The translations under genes were made by a program, and so were the position numbers. Below, piece by piece: positions 1 through 13,000 of a stretch of DNA of 64,000 nt (position 1 is its first letter; each line of letters opens with the position of its first letter). The notes under the pieces were generated by a model. That model did not search any database and was not told the origin of the DNA. It saw only the letters and a list, made by a program, of their open reading frames with translations. This stretch comes from Macrostomum hystrix (lineage: Eukaryota; Platyhelminthes; Macrostomidae): positions 1 through 64,000 of the forward strand of contig CATNEN010000006.1 of NCBI GenBank assembly GCA_950097015.1, in the 5' to 3' direction.

Positions 1-121
1 GGGAGAGATGAGACAGGGGAGAGATGAGACAGGATACTATAGGCGTTGGAAGGGGCAACTGGCCGGACTTGGGAGCCTCGAGGGCCGCATCTGGCCCGCG
101 GGCCGGAGTTTGCCGACCCCT
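1..121 (-). mobile_element. Terminus of a hAT-like DNA transposon
   Basis: Read on the minus strand from base 121, the sequence starts CAGGGGTCGGCAAACTCC and continues into GC-rich sequence containing GGCCAGATGCGGCCC. This is the familiar CAGGGGTCGGCAA terminal inverted repeat style of non-autonomous hAT elements. The element would extend left out of the window. The eight bases after the terminus (122-129) would be one copy of the 8-bp target duplication, but the partner copy is not visible. A short direct repeat (gggagagatgagacag, twice) opens the window. No transposase is seen here. Confidence 0.55.
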
Positions 122-699
122 GTGTTAGATGATTATTGCAGATCAGTGAGTCTGTGACAGACCAATTGAACTACCGTGAGGTAGCGAAGGCAAGATGCAG
201 ACCATTGCTCCTATGCAAACAATACAGAAAACCCAGAATTCTATGAGCAAGTAAGTGGTCTCGACAACCAGAGCAAACACACAACTTGAGCTGCCAAACT
301 CACATGCAACCAAGGCCAGTCTTATGCGCACACCGATTTATTTAGTTCGAAACCGAACCTGGTCAAACGGTTGACCAACTCTAGGTATTGAATGTGTGCA
401 TTGAGTGAGATAAGAAATCAGAGTAGAAAAAAGATGGACTTATCGGCAACTCAATCTCTTTCTCATCGGAGACGAGTTGAGAATGTAATATTGCCACGGT
501 GATATGTGAGACTTATAAGAAATAATATTAAATTTATGTACCTACCAACATACTAAATAAACAGAAATATTGTGTGCAACAAAACACGAATTTTCTAACA
601 AGCAGACACCCCCTAAAACAGGTAGGTAGGTACTCCTTTCTAAGAGATGAACACCTCCTTAAAATATGGTGGACACCTCATTCTTATAAAGGTAGGCAC
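122..699. other. Gene-free stretch
   Basis: AT-rich, non-repetitive sequence with stop codons in all frames. I see no gene, RNA or obvious element between the hAT-like end and the first tandem array. Confidence 0.5.
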
Positions 700-1100
700 C
701 TCTATCTGATTAGGTGGACACCTCTTTCTGACAAGGTAGATACCTCTTTCTGACAAGGTAGATACCTCTTTCTGACAAGGTAGATACCTCTTTCTGACAA
801 GGTAGATACCTCTTTCTGACAAGGTAGATAACTCTTTCTGACAAGGTAGATACCTCTTCTGACAAGGTAGATACCTTCTTTCTGACAAGGTAGATACCTC
901 TTTCTGACAAGGTAGATACCTCTTTCTGACAAGGTAGATACCTCTTCTGACAAGGTAGATACCTCTTTCTGACAAGGTAGATACCTCTTTCTGACAAGGT
1001 AGATACCTCTTTCTGACATGGTAGATACCTCTTTCTGACATGGTAGATACCTCTTTCTGACAAGGTAGATACCTCTTTCTGACATGGTAGACACCCTTTT
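700..1100. repeat. Minisatellite, 22-bp unit
   Basis: About 18 copies of a 22-bp unit, core ggtagatacctctttctgac followed by aa. There are occasional one-base-short copies and aa/at variants. Degenerate copies extend on both sides (about 620-700 and 1100-1160). Open reading frames across the array on the minus strand only reflect the repeat. Confidence 0.95.
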
Positions 1101-1160
1101 AGAACAGACGGACAATATCTTTGGCAAGCAGACACCTCAATCTAATGAGCAGACACCTCT

Positions 1161-2258
1161 TTCACCTTCCTCCTATTTAAAAACGGCGGACACAACAATG
1201 CAGCAGGTATTGAAAGACAAGTGATAATTACTAAGGTAGTTAGAAAAACAATGCGATCAGTTTTTGCTGGCGCACAGCTCGGTCAGCCAATTAGCACACT
1301 GAAATTCGCGGTGTCTCGCATGAGTGCCAGATGAAGCGGCTGCGTTTGTAAGCTAGAAATTAATGAATGAATAGCAAAGCCCGCTTTGAATTCTATGAAT
1401 TCAACACTATAGAGGAAGTGCTGACGGGCACAAAGCTGAGAGAGAACCAGAGAGACAAAGAAATTCACAGCCGCGAAACTGACCAGCAGTCAGTTAAATT
1501 ATCTCGCGCCAATCGGCCCTAAAAAAAATGAATCTCGCTGTTAGATCCACCAGTGTCCCAGCCCTGGTAACAACGCATCAACAGGCTTCGGTGACTAAGC
1601 GGATAATTCGAAGGGTGTAGGGGATTCTTAAAAAATCACCTTTTGTTCCCCCGTTCTGCCAGGCAAGTCGGAGATCTTTCAATCTCTGCTTGCAGGATGT
1701 TTCAGCCGGCGGACGCATCTACAGATTTTTTGCATCAATTAACACTGGCCCGCCAGCCTCACTGCAAGGGGGGTCTCGGACGATAAGAGGGCCGTCCAGA
1801 CAGGCGCCACCGAAGGCTAATGCTCCCCAATTCCTTATTCTAATATTAGGAATTCAAGCGCTAGATGATGCCGCTACAGAGCTGGCCTAACTATCAGCTG
1901 CCGCCGCTGTTCAAATCTCATTGTGCCGGCATGGCAGACCGATGTCCGGCCAAAGTCTGACATTAGCGCAGTTGGCAGCCCCGTTGTCGGCCGTCTGTTC
2001 CTACAAATGGGCTATAAAAAGCAACAAAAGCAACGAAATGGCTGAAGGGCTCGCAGTCAATGTGTAAAAGTATCGGTCAAACCCGTATAAACTTCGCAAT
2101 TCAACATTTGCTTCTTATACTATTGGAAGTAAGCTAAATATTTCAATCTAAAAAGGGATGTGCGATTGTATTTAGAGACAAATAAATATCTTTTTTGAAT
2201 GAAAGTAAATTTAGGAGAAGTGTTGCTTGAGAACGTAAACACTCCTGAAGCACTCAGA
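1161..2258. other. Gene-free stretch
   Basis: Mixed-composition sequence with only short open frames and no recognisable protein, tRNA or transposon motif. The open frame near 1690-1890 has no family resemblance I can name. Confidence 0.4.
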
Positions 2259-2259
2259 C

Positions 2260-2605
2260 ACAATGTGGGGTTCAGTGGCAGAGCGGTCTAACGCGTTTGC
2301 CTCTCGCGCCAAGGTCCATGAGTTCGATTCCGCGGCGAGGCCACATTCATTTAGAGCGCAGCCGCGGAGAGAAGGCTTTCGTGAGGGTCAACCTCAACGG
2401 CACATAGAGAGTGTACACTGCCTGACGATGATAAAGTCACTGCAGATGTTGCACCCCTGTGTGAGTGCCTGCGTACAGAATCTGTGTGCGTGTGTGCTCA
2501 GGAGTCAGCGAAATGGGCAGAATTGCTTCCTCGCTGGCTGCGGATCTATAGTGTCACCAAATGATGTGCCATTGCCCTCAGCCCTCCTGCAATTACTATT
2601 ATAAT
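2260..2605 (+). mobile_element. tRNA-derived SINE, family B
   Basis: The head is tRNA-like: an A-box-like segment (agtggcagagcgg) and a B-box (gttcgattccgcgg) about 50 bases downstream. A conserved body with agccgcggagagaaggctt follows. The tail contains the recurring words gtgcctgcgtacag, ctcaggagtcagcgaaatgggca and gtgtcaccaaatgatgtgcc. The same structure occurs near 21,585, 35,527, 60,838 and, inverted, near 62,200 and 44,130, so this is a multicopy family. The open frame across it is incidental. Confidence 0.85.
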
Positions 2606-3077
2606 TCAGGCACAATGTTCGCCATGCAAAAACACAACAGTAACAGTCTGGACCGAAATATCATAGGGAGGCTACGTTAGAACGCAGATCATAATTCCAC
2701 ACCAAGAGAGTTGTTTGAGACCATGCTCAATTCAAGGGATTATAGCTCTGGGAGTCAGGCACGACGAAGTCGCGGATCTTAACGCATTCGTGGCTAATCC
2801 TTCGGCCGATTAATGGGCAAGGGCAGGCGAGTTTTTTCTCTCGATACTTTAACCGGCAGAGCTAGCTCTGAGCTGATGGGCAAATCCTAGAGGTCACAGT
2901 AGAATAGCTTATAAGCCGACTGGTTGATGCGCCGTGTGGTAATGAACATAGAGATTAAACTCTCCATCATGGTTGCGAGACTAGGAACGAGAATTCTGGT
3001 TACGAAACGTCATCCAAAAATTAGTCAGGCTGCTGAGTAGGCGATAAATTGTTGAACTTCTAAGTAGATTAGAATTT

Positions 3078-6000
3078 TGTTGAAGCTGTGGTTCTATTAA
3101 GGTTTTGATGAAGCTGGGGTTCTATTGGAGTTTTGATGAAGCTGGGGTTCTATTGGAGTTTTGATGGAGCTGTGGTTCTATTGTGGTTTCGATGAAGCTG
3201 GGGTTCTATTGGGGTTTCGATAAAGCTGGGGTTCTATTGGAGTTTCGATGAAGCTGGGGTTCTATTGGGGTTTCGATGAAGCTGGGGTTCTATTGGGGTT
3301 TCGATAAAGCTGGGGTTCTATTGGGGTTTCGATGAAGCTGGGGTTCTATTGTGGTTTCGATGAAGCTGGGGTTCTATTGGGGTTTCGATGAAGCTGGGGT
3401 TCTATTGTGGTTTCGATGAAGCTGGGGTTCTATTGTGGTTTCGATGAAGCTGGGGTTCTATTGGGGTTTCGATGAAGCTGGGGTTCTATTGGAGTTTTGA
3501 TGAAGCTGGGGTTCTATTGGGGTTTCGATGAAGCTGGGGTTCTATTGTGGTTTCGATGAAGCTGGGGTTCTATTGAGGTTTTGATGAAGCTGGGGTTCTA
3601 TTGGGGTTTCGATGAAGCTGGGGTTCTATTGTGGTTTCGATGAAGCTGGGGTTCTATTGTGGTTTCGATGAAGCTGGGGTTCTATTGGGGTTTCGATGAA
3701 GCTGGGGTTCTATTGGGGTTTCGATGAAGCTGGGGTTCTATTGGAGTTTTGATGAAGCTGGGGTTCTATTGGGGTTTCGATGAAGCTGGGGTTCTATTGT
3801 GGTTTCGATGAAGCTGGGGTTCTATTGAGGTTTTGATGAAGCTGGGGTTCTATTGGGATTTTAATGAAGCTGGGGTTCTATTGAGGTTTTGATGAAGCTG
3901 GGGTTCTATTGGGATTTAAATGAAGCTGGGGTTCTATTGGGGTTTCGATGAAGCTGGGGTTCTATTGTGGTTTCGATGAAGCTGGGGTTCTATTGGAGTT
4001 TCGATGAAGCTGGGGTTCTATTGGAGTTTCGATAAAGCTGGGGTTCTATTGGAGTTTTAATGAAGCTGGGGTTCTATTGTGGTTTCGATAAAGCTGGGGT
4101 TCTATTGGGGTTTCGATGAAGCTGGGGTTCTATTGGGGTTTCGATGAAGCTGGGGTTCTATTGGGGTTTCGATGAAGCTGGGGTTCTATTGAGGTTTTGA
4201 TGAAGCTGGGGTTCTATTGGGATTTTAATGAAGCTGGGGTTCTATTGAGGTTTTGATGAAGCTGGGGTTCTATTGGGATTTAAATGAAGCTGGGGTTCTA
4301 TTGGGGTTTCGATGAAGCTGGGGTTCTATTGTGGTTTCAATGAAGCTGGAGTTCTATTGTGGTTTTAATGAAGCTGGGGTTCTATTGGAGTTTTGATGAA
4401 GCTGGGGTTCTATTGGGGTTTCGATGAAGCTGGGGTTCTATTGTGGTTTCGATGAAGCTGGGGTTCTATTGAGGTTTTGATGAAGCTGGGGTTCTATTGG
4501 GATTTTAATGAAGCTGGGGTTCTATTGAGGTTTTGATGAAGCTGGGGTTCTATTGGGATTTAAATGAAGCTGGGGTTCTATTGGGGTTTCGATGAAGCTG
4601 GGGTTCTATTGTGGTTTCAATGAAGCTGGAGTTCTATTGTGGTTTTAATGAAGCTGGGGTTCTATTAAGGTTTTAATGAAGCTGGGGTTCTATTGGAGTT
4701 TTGATGAAGCTGGGGTTCTATTGAGGTTTTGATGAAGCTGGGGTTCTATTGTGGTTTTGATGAAGCTGGGGTTCTATTGTGGTTTCGATGAAGCTGGGGT
4801 TCTATTGGGGTTTTGTTGAAGCTGGGGTTCTATTGGGGTTTTGATGAAGCTGGGGTTCTATTGGGGTTTTGATGAAGCTGGGGTTCTATTGGGGTTTTAA
4901 TGAAGCTGGGGTTCTATTGTGGTTTTGATGAAGCTGGGGATCTATTGGGGTTTTGATGAAGCTGGGGTTCTATTGGGGTTTTGATGAAGCTGGGGTTCTT
5001 TTGGGGTTTTGATGAAGCTGGGGTTCTATTGGGGTTTTGTTGAAGCTGGGGTTCTATTGTGGTTTTAATGAAGCTGGGGTTCTATTGTGGTTTTAATGAA
5101 GCTGGGGTTCTATTGGGGTTTCAATGAAGCTGGGGTTCTATTGTGGTTTCGATGAAGCTGGGGTTCTATTGGGGTTTCGATAAAGCTGGGGTTCTATTGG
5201 GGTTTCGATGAAGCTGGGGTTCTATTGGGGTTTCGATGAAGCTGGGGTTCTATTGGGGTTTCGATGAAGCTGGGGTTCTATTGGGGTTTCGATGAAGCTG
5301 GGGTTCTATTGAGGTTTTGATGAAGCTGGGGTTCTATTGTGGTTTTAATGAAGCTGGGGTTCTATTGAGGTTTTGATGAAGCTGGGGTTCTATTGGGGTT
5401 TCGATGAAGCTGGGGTTCTATTGAGGTTTTGATGAAGCTGGGGTTCTATTGGGATTTTAATGAAGCTGGGGTTCTATTGAGGTTTTGATGAAGCTGGGGT
5501 TCTATTGGGATTTTAATGAAGCTGGGGTTCTATTGAGGTTTTGATGAAGCTGGGGTTCTATTGGGGTTTCGATGAAGCTGGGGTTCTATTGTGGTTTCAA
5601 TGAAGCTGGGGTTCTATTGAGGTTTTGATGAAGCTGGGGTTCTATTGGGATTTTAATGAAGCTGGGGTTCTATTGAGGTTTTGATGAAGCTGGGGTTCTA
5701 TTGGGATTTAAATGAAGCTGGGGTTCTATTGGGGTTTCGATGAAGCTGGGGTTCTATTGTGGTTTCAATGAAGCTGGAGTTCTATTGTGGTTTTAATGAA
5801 GCTGGGGTTCTATTGGAGTTTTGATGAAGCTGGGGTTCTATTGGGGTTTCGATGAAGCTGGGGTTCTATTGTGGTTTCGATGAAGCTGGGGTTCTATTGA
5901 GGTTTTGATGAAGCTGGGGTTCTATTGGGATTTTAATGAAGCTGGGGTTCTATTGAGGTTTTGATGAAGCTGGGGTTCTATTGGGATTTAAATGAAGCTG

Positions 6001-8462
6001 GGGTTCTATTGTGGTTTCAATGAAGCTGGAGTTCTATTGTGGTTTTAATGAAGCTGGGGTTCTATTAAGGTTTTAATGAAGCTGGGGTTCTATTGGAGTT
6101 TTGATGAAGCTGGGGTTCTTTTGGGGTTTTGATGAAGCTGGGGTTCTATTGTGGTTTCAATGAAGCTGGAGTTCTATTGTGGTTTTAATGAAGCTGGGGT
6201 TCTATTGGAGTTTTGATGAAGCTGGGGTTCTATTGGGGTTTCGATGAAGCTGGGGTTCTATTGTGGTTTCGATGAAGCTGGGGTTCTATTGAGGTTTTGA
6301 TGAAGCTGGGGTTCTATTGGGATTTTAATGAAGCTGGGGTTCTATTGAGGTTTTGATGAAGCTGGGGTTCTATTGGGATTTAAATGAAGCTGGGGTTCTA
6401 TTGGGGTTTCGATGAAGCTGGGGTTCTATTGTGGTTTCAATGAAGCTGGAGTTCTATTGTGGTTTTAATGAAGCTGGGGTTCTATTAAGGTTTTAATGAA
6501 GCTGGGGTTCTATTGTGGTTTCAATGAAGCTGGAGTTCTATTGTGGTTTTAATGAAGCTGGGGTTCTATTAAGGTTTTAATGAAGCTGGGGTTCTATTGT
6601 GGTTTCAATGAAGCTGGAGTTCTATTGTGGTTTTAATGAAGCTGGGGTTCTATTAAGGTTTTAATGAAGCTGGGGTTCTATTGTGGTTTTGATGAAGCTG
6701 GGGATCTATTGGGGTTTTGATGAAGCTGGGGTTCTATTGGGGTTTTGATGAAGCTGGGGTTCTTTTGGGGTTTTGATGAAGCTGGGGTTCTATTGGGGTT
6801 TTGTTGAAGCTGGGGTTCTATTGTGGTTTTGATGAAGCTGGGGTTCTATTGGGGTTTTGTTGAAGCTGGGGTTCTATTAAGGTTTTAATGAAGCTGGGGT
6901 TCTATTGTGGTTTTAATGAAGCTGGGGTTCTATTGGGGTTTTGATGAAGCTGGGGTTCTTTTGGGGTTTTGATGAAGCTGGGGTTCTATTGGGGTTTTGA
7001 TGAAGCTGGGGTTCTATTGGGGTTTCGATGAAGCTGGGGTTCTATTGGGGTTTTGTTGAAGCTGGGGTTCTATTAAGGTTTTGATGAAGCTGGGGTTCTA
7101 TTGTGGTTTTAATGAAGCTGGGGTTCTATTGGGGTTTTGATGAAGCTGGGGTTCTATTGGGGTTTCAATGAAGCTGGGGTTCTATTGTGGTTTTAATGAA
7201 GCTGGGGTTCTATTGTGGTTTTAATGAAGCTGGGGTTCTATTGTGGTTTCAATGAAGCTGGGGTTCTATTGGGATTTTAATGAAGCTGGGGTTCTATTGT
7301 GGTTTTAATGAAGCTGGGGTTCTATTGTGGTTTCAATGGAGCTGGGGTTCTATTGTGGTTTTGATGAAGCTGGGGTTCTATTGTGGTTTTAATGAAGCTG
7401 GGGTTCTATTGTGGTTTCAATGGAGCTGGGGTTCTATTGGGGTTTTGATGAAGCTGGGGTTCTATTGTGGTTTTAATGAAGCTGGGGTTCTATTGTGGTT
7501 TCAATGGAGCTGGGGTTCTATTGTGGTTTCAATGAAGCTGGGGTTCTATTGTGGTTTTAATGAAGCTGGGGTTCTATTGTGGTTTCAATGAAGCTGGGGT
7601 TCTATTGGGATTTTAATGAAGCTGGGGTTCTATTGGGATTTTAATGAAGCTGGGGTTCTATTGGAGTTTTGATGAAGCTGGGGTTCTATTGAGGTTTTGA
7701 TGAAGCTGGGGTTCTATTGGGATTTTAATGAAGCTGGGGTTCTATTGGGATTTTAATGAAGCTGGGGTTCTATTGGGATTTTAATGAAGCTGGGGTTCTA
7801 TTGGAGTTTTGATGAAGCTGGGGTTCTATTGAGGTTTTGATGAAGCTGGGGTTCTATTGGGGTTTTGTTGAAGCTGGGGTTCTATTGTGGTTCTGTTGAA
7901 GCTGGGGATCTATTGGAGTTTTAATGAAGCTGGGGTTCTATTGGAGTTTTGATGAAGCTGGGGTTCTATTGAGGTTTTGATGAAGCTGGGGTTCTATTGG
8001 GGTTTTAATGAAGCTGGGGTTCTATTGTGGTTTCAATGAAGCTGGGGTTCTATTGTGGTTTTAATGAAGCTGGGGTTCTATTGGGGTTTTGATGAAGCTG
8101 GGGTTCTTTTGGGGTTTCAATGAAGCTGGGGTTCTATTGTGGTTTTAATGAAGCTGGGGTTCTATTGTGGTTTTGATGAAGCTGGGGTTCTATTGGGATT
8201 TTAATGAAGCTGGGGTTCTATTGGGATTTTAATGAAGCTGGGGTTCTATTGGAGTTTTGATGAAGCTGGGGTTCTATTGAGGTTTTGTTGAAGCTGGGGT
8301 TCTATTGGGGTTTTGTTGAAGCTGGGGTTCTTTTAGGGTTTTGATGAAGCTGGGGTTCTTTTAGGGTTTTGATGAAGCTGGGGTTCTATTGTGGTTTCGA
8401 TGAAGCTGGGGTTCTATAAAGGTTTTGATGAAGCTGGGGTTCTATTAGAGTTATGATGAAGC
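3078..8462. repeat. Very long minisatellite, 27-bp unit (about 5.4 kb)
   Basis: Roughly 200 copies of a 27-bp unit with core gatgaagctggggttctatt plus a variable ggggttt/tggtttc/gaggttt segment. Variant units recur in the same order in several places, for example the series around 4190-4310, 4480-4610 and 5880-6010. This shows higher-order duplication of blocks of several units. Because 27 is divisible by three, long frames stay open by chance (7280-7591). No gene is interrupted by it in the window. Confidence 0.98.
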
Positions 8463-8837
8463 TTTTGGGAATCAACAAAATCAGATTGTCACCAGTCACC
8501 AGCTGACAGTAAATGAATTCAGCTGACAGTAAATAAATTAAATCCGTATAAAACTACAATAACAGATTTAAAATTTTATAAAGAAAACGGTTTTACTTTT
8601 ATTTTTAAGGTGCATAATTTTGACAAGCTTAATATGAGTAATCGTAATTGTATTGAATTGAAATTATGAAAATGTAACTTTCGTTAGACAAAAAATAAAA
8701 GAAATGTATGACATTCTAGTAACTAAGTGAAACAAAAACGACTATAAAAACATTTCTTTAAAACGAAGAAATGAAAAAACCTTCAAAAAACACAACCACA
8801 ACAAAACAGTAAAAAATCACCCGAAAATAGCAATTTA
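8463..8837. other. AT-rich gene-free stretch
   Basis: AT-rich sequence between two arrays. It contains a short duplication (agctgacagtaaat twice, near 8,500-8,535) and A-rich runs. I see no gene. Confidence 0.5.
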
Positions 8838-9205
8838 GCAACTTGACATTACACCTTTAGAAACCTGACATTACACCTTCAGAAACTTGACATTACACCT
8901 TCAGAAACTTGACATTACACCTTCAGAAACCTGACATTACACCTTCAGAAACTTGACATTACACCTTCAGAAACTTGACATTACACCTTCAGAAACCTAC
9001 ATTACACCTTCAGGAACTTGACATTACACCTTCAGGAACTTGACATTACACCTTCAGGAACTTGACATTACACCTTCAGGAACTTGACATTACACCTTCA
9101 GGAACTTGACATTACACTTTCAGGAACTTGACATTACACCTTCAGGAACTTGACATTACACCTTCAGGAACTTGACATTACACTTTCAGGAACTTGACAT
9201 TACTC
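8838..9205. repeat. Minisatellite, 22-bp unit
   Basis: About 16 copies of a 22-bp unit, core acttgacattacaccttcag plus aa or ga. The left half carries mostly the aa variant and the right half the ga variant, so the two variants are regionally sorted. Confidence 0.96.
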
Positions 9206-10051
9206 TTTAAGCAGCCAGAAAATCAATCGAAGCTTTATTGCCAAAACAAAAAAAAAATTAGGCGTTTTAATTGTAATAATCAGCAAATGGAACAAGTCGA
9301 ATAAAAAACACACTAAGATTCGCGACTAAAACAAAAAAAATAGTTTAAAAAAACAATGACAAACCAGAAACAAAATCAAAAGTCGAAAATTGACCACCAC
9401 CAATAAAAACGTAGTTTTCTAGCATTTTTGAAGACACGAGTACACATGGAACACTCGTAGTACTCACGGGATAATAGCAAGTCTGGAATCTGTGGGATTA
9501 TGAAGCTATGTATAAATCCAGAAGTGAATTTCACTACTCGAGTACAATATTATTTCACTGGATATAAAACTAAGGTATTCCAAGATCTACCTATTCTGAA
9601 ATCCCTAGCCCTAGTAACGCTTTTGCGTCCAAGGTGCCACGCGAAAAACAATGCTAGAAATAAAAAAAGTAACGTTTTTAAAAATAAAACAAAAATACTA
9701 AGAATTGGCAAAACAGGACATGAAAAAAACATAATAATATAATTTGACATCAACTACTAACAGTAATGATGAGTACAGAACAACGAAAACTCGTGCAAAA
9801 AAGAAATATTCACGCACACTTATTACTTGTAATTATTCCGCCTAATCTACTTGCCAAAAAACCAAAAGATCGCAATAGAACAAAACAAAAAAAACATGAT
9901 ATAAAAAAAAATGTTATAAAAAAACAATAATTCCGTCTTGTGAAAGTAAAATTAACTAATTAACTAATATCAGTGCGCAGGAAAACGAAACCATTAGTTT
10001 CCGAAAAGTTCTTCAGTCAAAGACACAAACATCGAGCTCGAAGCGCTGAGG
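9206..10051. other. AT-rich 3' flank of the ZNFX1-like gene
   Basis: Very A-rich on the plus strand, with many runs of five or more A. It lies just downstream of the stop codon of the minus-strand ZNFX1-like gene, so part is presumably its 3' untranslated region. No convincing coding frame is present. Confidence 0.5.
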
Positions 10052-13000
10052 CTACGGAGAGAATTGGCGGTCGGTAAATACCCGATAGAGCGGCATAATC
10101 TGGTCGGGATCGGAGATGACCAGCATAGCGCAGTACTCGGATTTAGTCGCATCTTCAACGCGAACGCAGTCGAAATCGCCCGAGTCCGCTGGAGGCGGGT
10201 GGCTCACCTCTTTTCCTAGCAGAACTTTGCACAGAAGCAGAGCGTCGCCGTAATCCTTGGAGATACGAGTGAACTCTGAGAAGTAGATGCCTTCGCCGTA
10301 GGCCTTGCGAACGCATTTGTCTAAGCGAAAGTTCTCTTTGAAAATCGAATCCGCATTGGCCTTCTTAGTGCCGTGAAAGGCGTACACCCAGGCCGAGTTG
10401 TTGTATTTGTTCAGAAATTCAGTCTGCTTGGCCTGGAACTGGTACTCAAGCTGGGGGTTGCGGTTCACCCACACCTCTGTGATGCTGCCCAGATCGCTTG
10501 CGGTGCCATCGATGCGCAAGTACTCAGATTGCACAGAGGCAAAGTGAAGCGATTCGCAGCTATTGCCGTCAGTCTTGTATCTGCTTGGCCGGATCTTCAG
10601 AATTTGGTTGTGCGTGCTGGATGGTAGCGACAGGTTCGGCAGCTCTGTCTGGTTAGAATAGTGAATTACGTACTGCGGCACGGCTTGTCTGGGATCGAAG
10701 ATCACGAATTCGTCAAACAGGACGCCACCGGAGGACTTGGTGTTTCTTGGCGCAAACAGTGAATCGTAGCCCTTCTGTTTAAGATCTGCGTGCGACCTGT
10801 ATTCCTGAGTTGCCGAAGTGACTTTCAGGCTCTTCCCAATGAGCACGTCGCACAGCAATAGCATATTAGAGCCTTTGGTATAGATCGGCTGGCTGCTCTT
10901 AGACGAATTGGTTGCAAAGTAAATCCCGGCACCGTACATTCCAGCCTTGTTTGGTAGCTTGAAGCCTTCGTTTAAAATGCTTTGCAGCGCATCCGCCGAA
11001 GTTCCGTGGAATTTCTTTTCGCTACGGCCCGGCTCAACAGCCAACTTGGCTTTGAAGTCCAGATACTGCGAGGTGAGCTTGACACTTTCGACTTTCTCAA
11101 TCTTTGTGATAGCCGGATGCCAGCCGTGCTCAGGCTGGATGAAATTCATGACCCGATCGTGTACATCAAGATATTCATCGAGGTCGTCAGCACAGGTTAA
11201 AGTGCGAACAGTTGGAAGCGAATCCTTCCTGGCTCTCAGTTTGGCCAGCTCTTGAAGTGCGCTTCTACGAATCGCCTGCTGCAGCATTAGCGTTTGCTCC
11301 TTCTCGGCGTCAGCTTGAACTTCCGCACAGATCTTGCAGCACTTAGAGTTGCAGGCCTGGCAGCACTGCAGCTGGCAAGGGTGGCCGCATCCTTCCAAAG
11401 GCTTTTTGCAAAGCGCCTCGCAAGAAACCTGACTTTCTGGAGTTGAACACGCTCTTTTAGCCGTGTGCGCGCATGGTAGCACGAACGAGATCTTGACTTG
11501 GCATGCGACGGAGGCGCAGTCAACTGAGCAGATAGACGGGCAGCTGTGTCCGCAAGTGAGCTTGCGCTCGCACTTTGCCTTGCAAACTAACTGCTGTTCA
11601 CTGATGTAGCACGGAACCTGGATGCTGTGATCACAATCGCGAAATATTCTTACTGTCTGGACAAGGCACGGCTTTAAATTGCACAGCTCGCCACACTTGG
11701 ACAAGCACGGATGACTGCAAGGCAGCTTCCGGTTGCAGGCAAGCTGGCAGGTCAGCGTCTGTCGATCCTCGTGACACTTTGTGTTAACGGTGTGCCCGCA
11801 TGGAAACTCAAATGGAATTTTTTCTTGACAAGCGCGGTTTGAGCAGAGCTCGTGACACTTTAGTAGGCATTTGTGGCCGCAGGCAAGCCGTCTCTCGCAA
11901 GGCTTTGTGCAGTTGAAGTAGCTGTCTGGAACTCCACACATCTTCTCAATGACATGAGAACAGTTAGCAAACTGCATCGATACCTTTTCCTTGCAAGTTT
12001 TGCTGCTGATTGACTCAGAGCAAAACTTGGTATCGGAATGTCCACAGTCAGGGTGTTGAAATGGAACAACAACCTTGCAATTGTCGTGCTCCAGGTCATG
12101 TGGCGGTTGACACAGCTGCTGACAATGGTGAAGCTCGCAGGACATCAGGATTCCGCAAGTCTCCTTGCAGAATGATGACATTATCGGAATTTGTTCGTAG
12201 CTCTCAGACTGCACTACAGTCTGAGAATGATTAGGACAGCAAAGCGACAGCTTGGGCCCGACGCAACTAGCATTTTTCATACCGTCAAGTAGATAGCGCC
12301 ACGTTTTGCCTTCAGGACTCTCATAGATGCAGTCGGCATTGCCAATGAAAATCATTGCCAACCTAGCCCTGGATTGGGCCACACAGCGCCGATTGAGCGC
12401 TCGGAGAAAACCGATTTTCTTAGATGGGTTCGAGCGAACCAGAGAAACGATCACTATATCGTTTCTCGTCGCCTTGATAAAGATCAATCGTAAAAATCTT
12501 CAGAGATATTTCCGCCTTCGACTCTACCATCGGCGCTTCGTTGAACTCTTGTTCGTCAAAGTTCTGGTTCGATTGCCTCTTGAATAGAGTGGCTAGGAAG
12601 TCTGACTTGGCAGCAAACTCTTTGAACAACTGCCGTATTAGAGTAGTTTGGCGCCTGTAGGCCGACAAGATAGTGATGCGAGCAGGAGGACATCCTTGGG
12701 TAATCAAGAACACAGCAAGGTGAATACAACGCTGAGCCTCTTCCATGTTAACTGCGCCGTGACCAAGTGCAGCAGTTTCCTGTTTGCTGTGTGTCCAGAA
12801 AAACATCGATCTAGTGAGGGCACTGCGGGATGAGCTGTCTGGTACCAACAACGGCCAGATTGTCACGCAGGTTTGGATAGATGTCTCGGAGTAGAAGACT
12901 GAATTCTGGTTTCATGCGACTTTGCAACTCAAGCTGGTCGTACTTGATACCTCTGGAAATAAGTCGCTCCATCATGGACACGTCCAAGTGATAGTCCTTG

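Noticed and set aside
2263-2604. 113-codon open frame
   Set aside because: It coincides exactly with a SINE and has no protein family resemblance.
7280-7591. Open frame of 103 codons inside the 27-bp array
   Set aside because: The repeat period is a multiple of three, so a stop-free unit gives long frames automatically. There is no start context, domain or splice logic.
700-9205. CRISPR-like direct repeats
   Set aside because: Repeats are contiguous with no unique spacers, in a eukaryotic genome: ordinary minisatellites.
9500-9753. Short frames on both strands
   Set aside because: AT-rich, Lys/Phe-rich translations without any motif or splice context.
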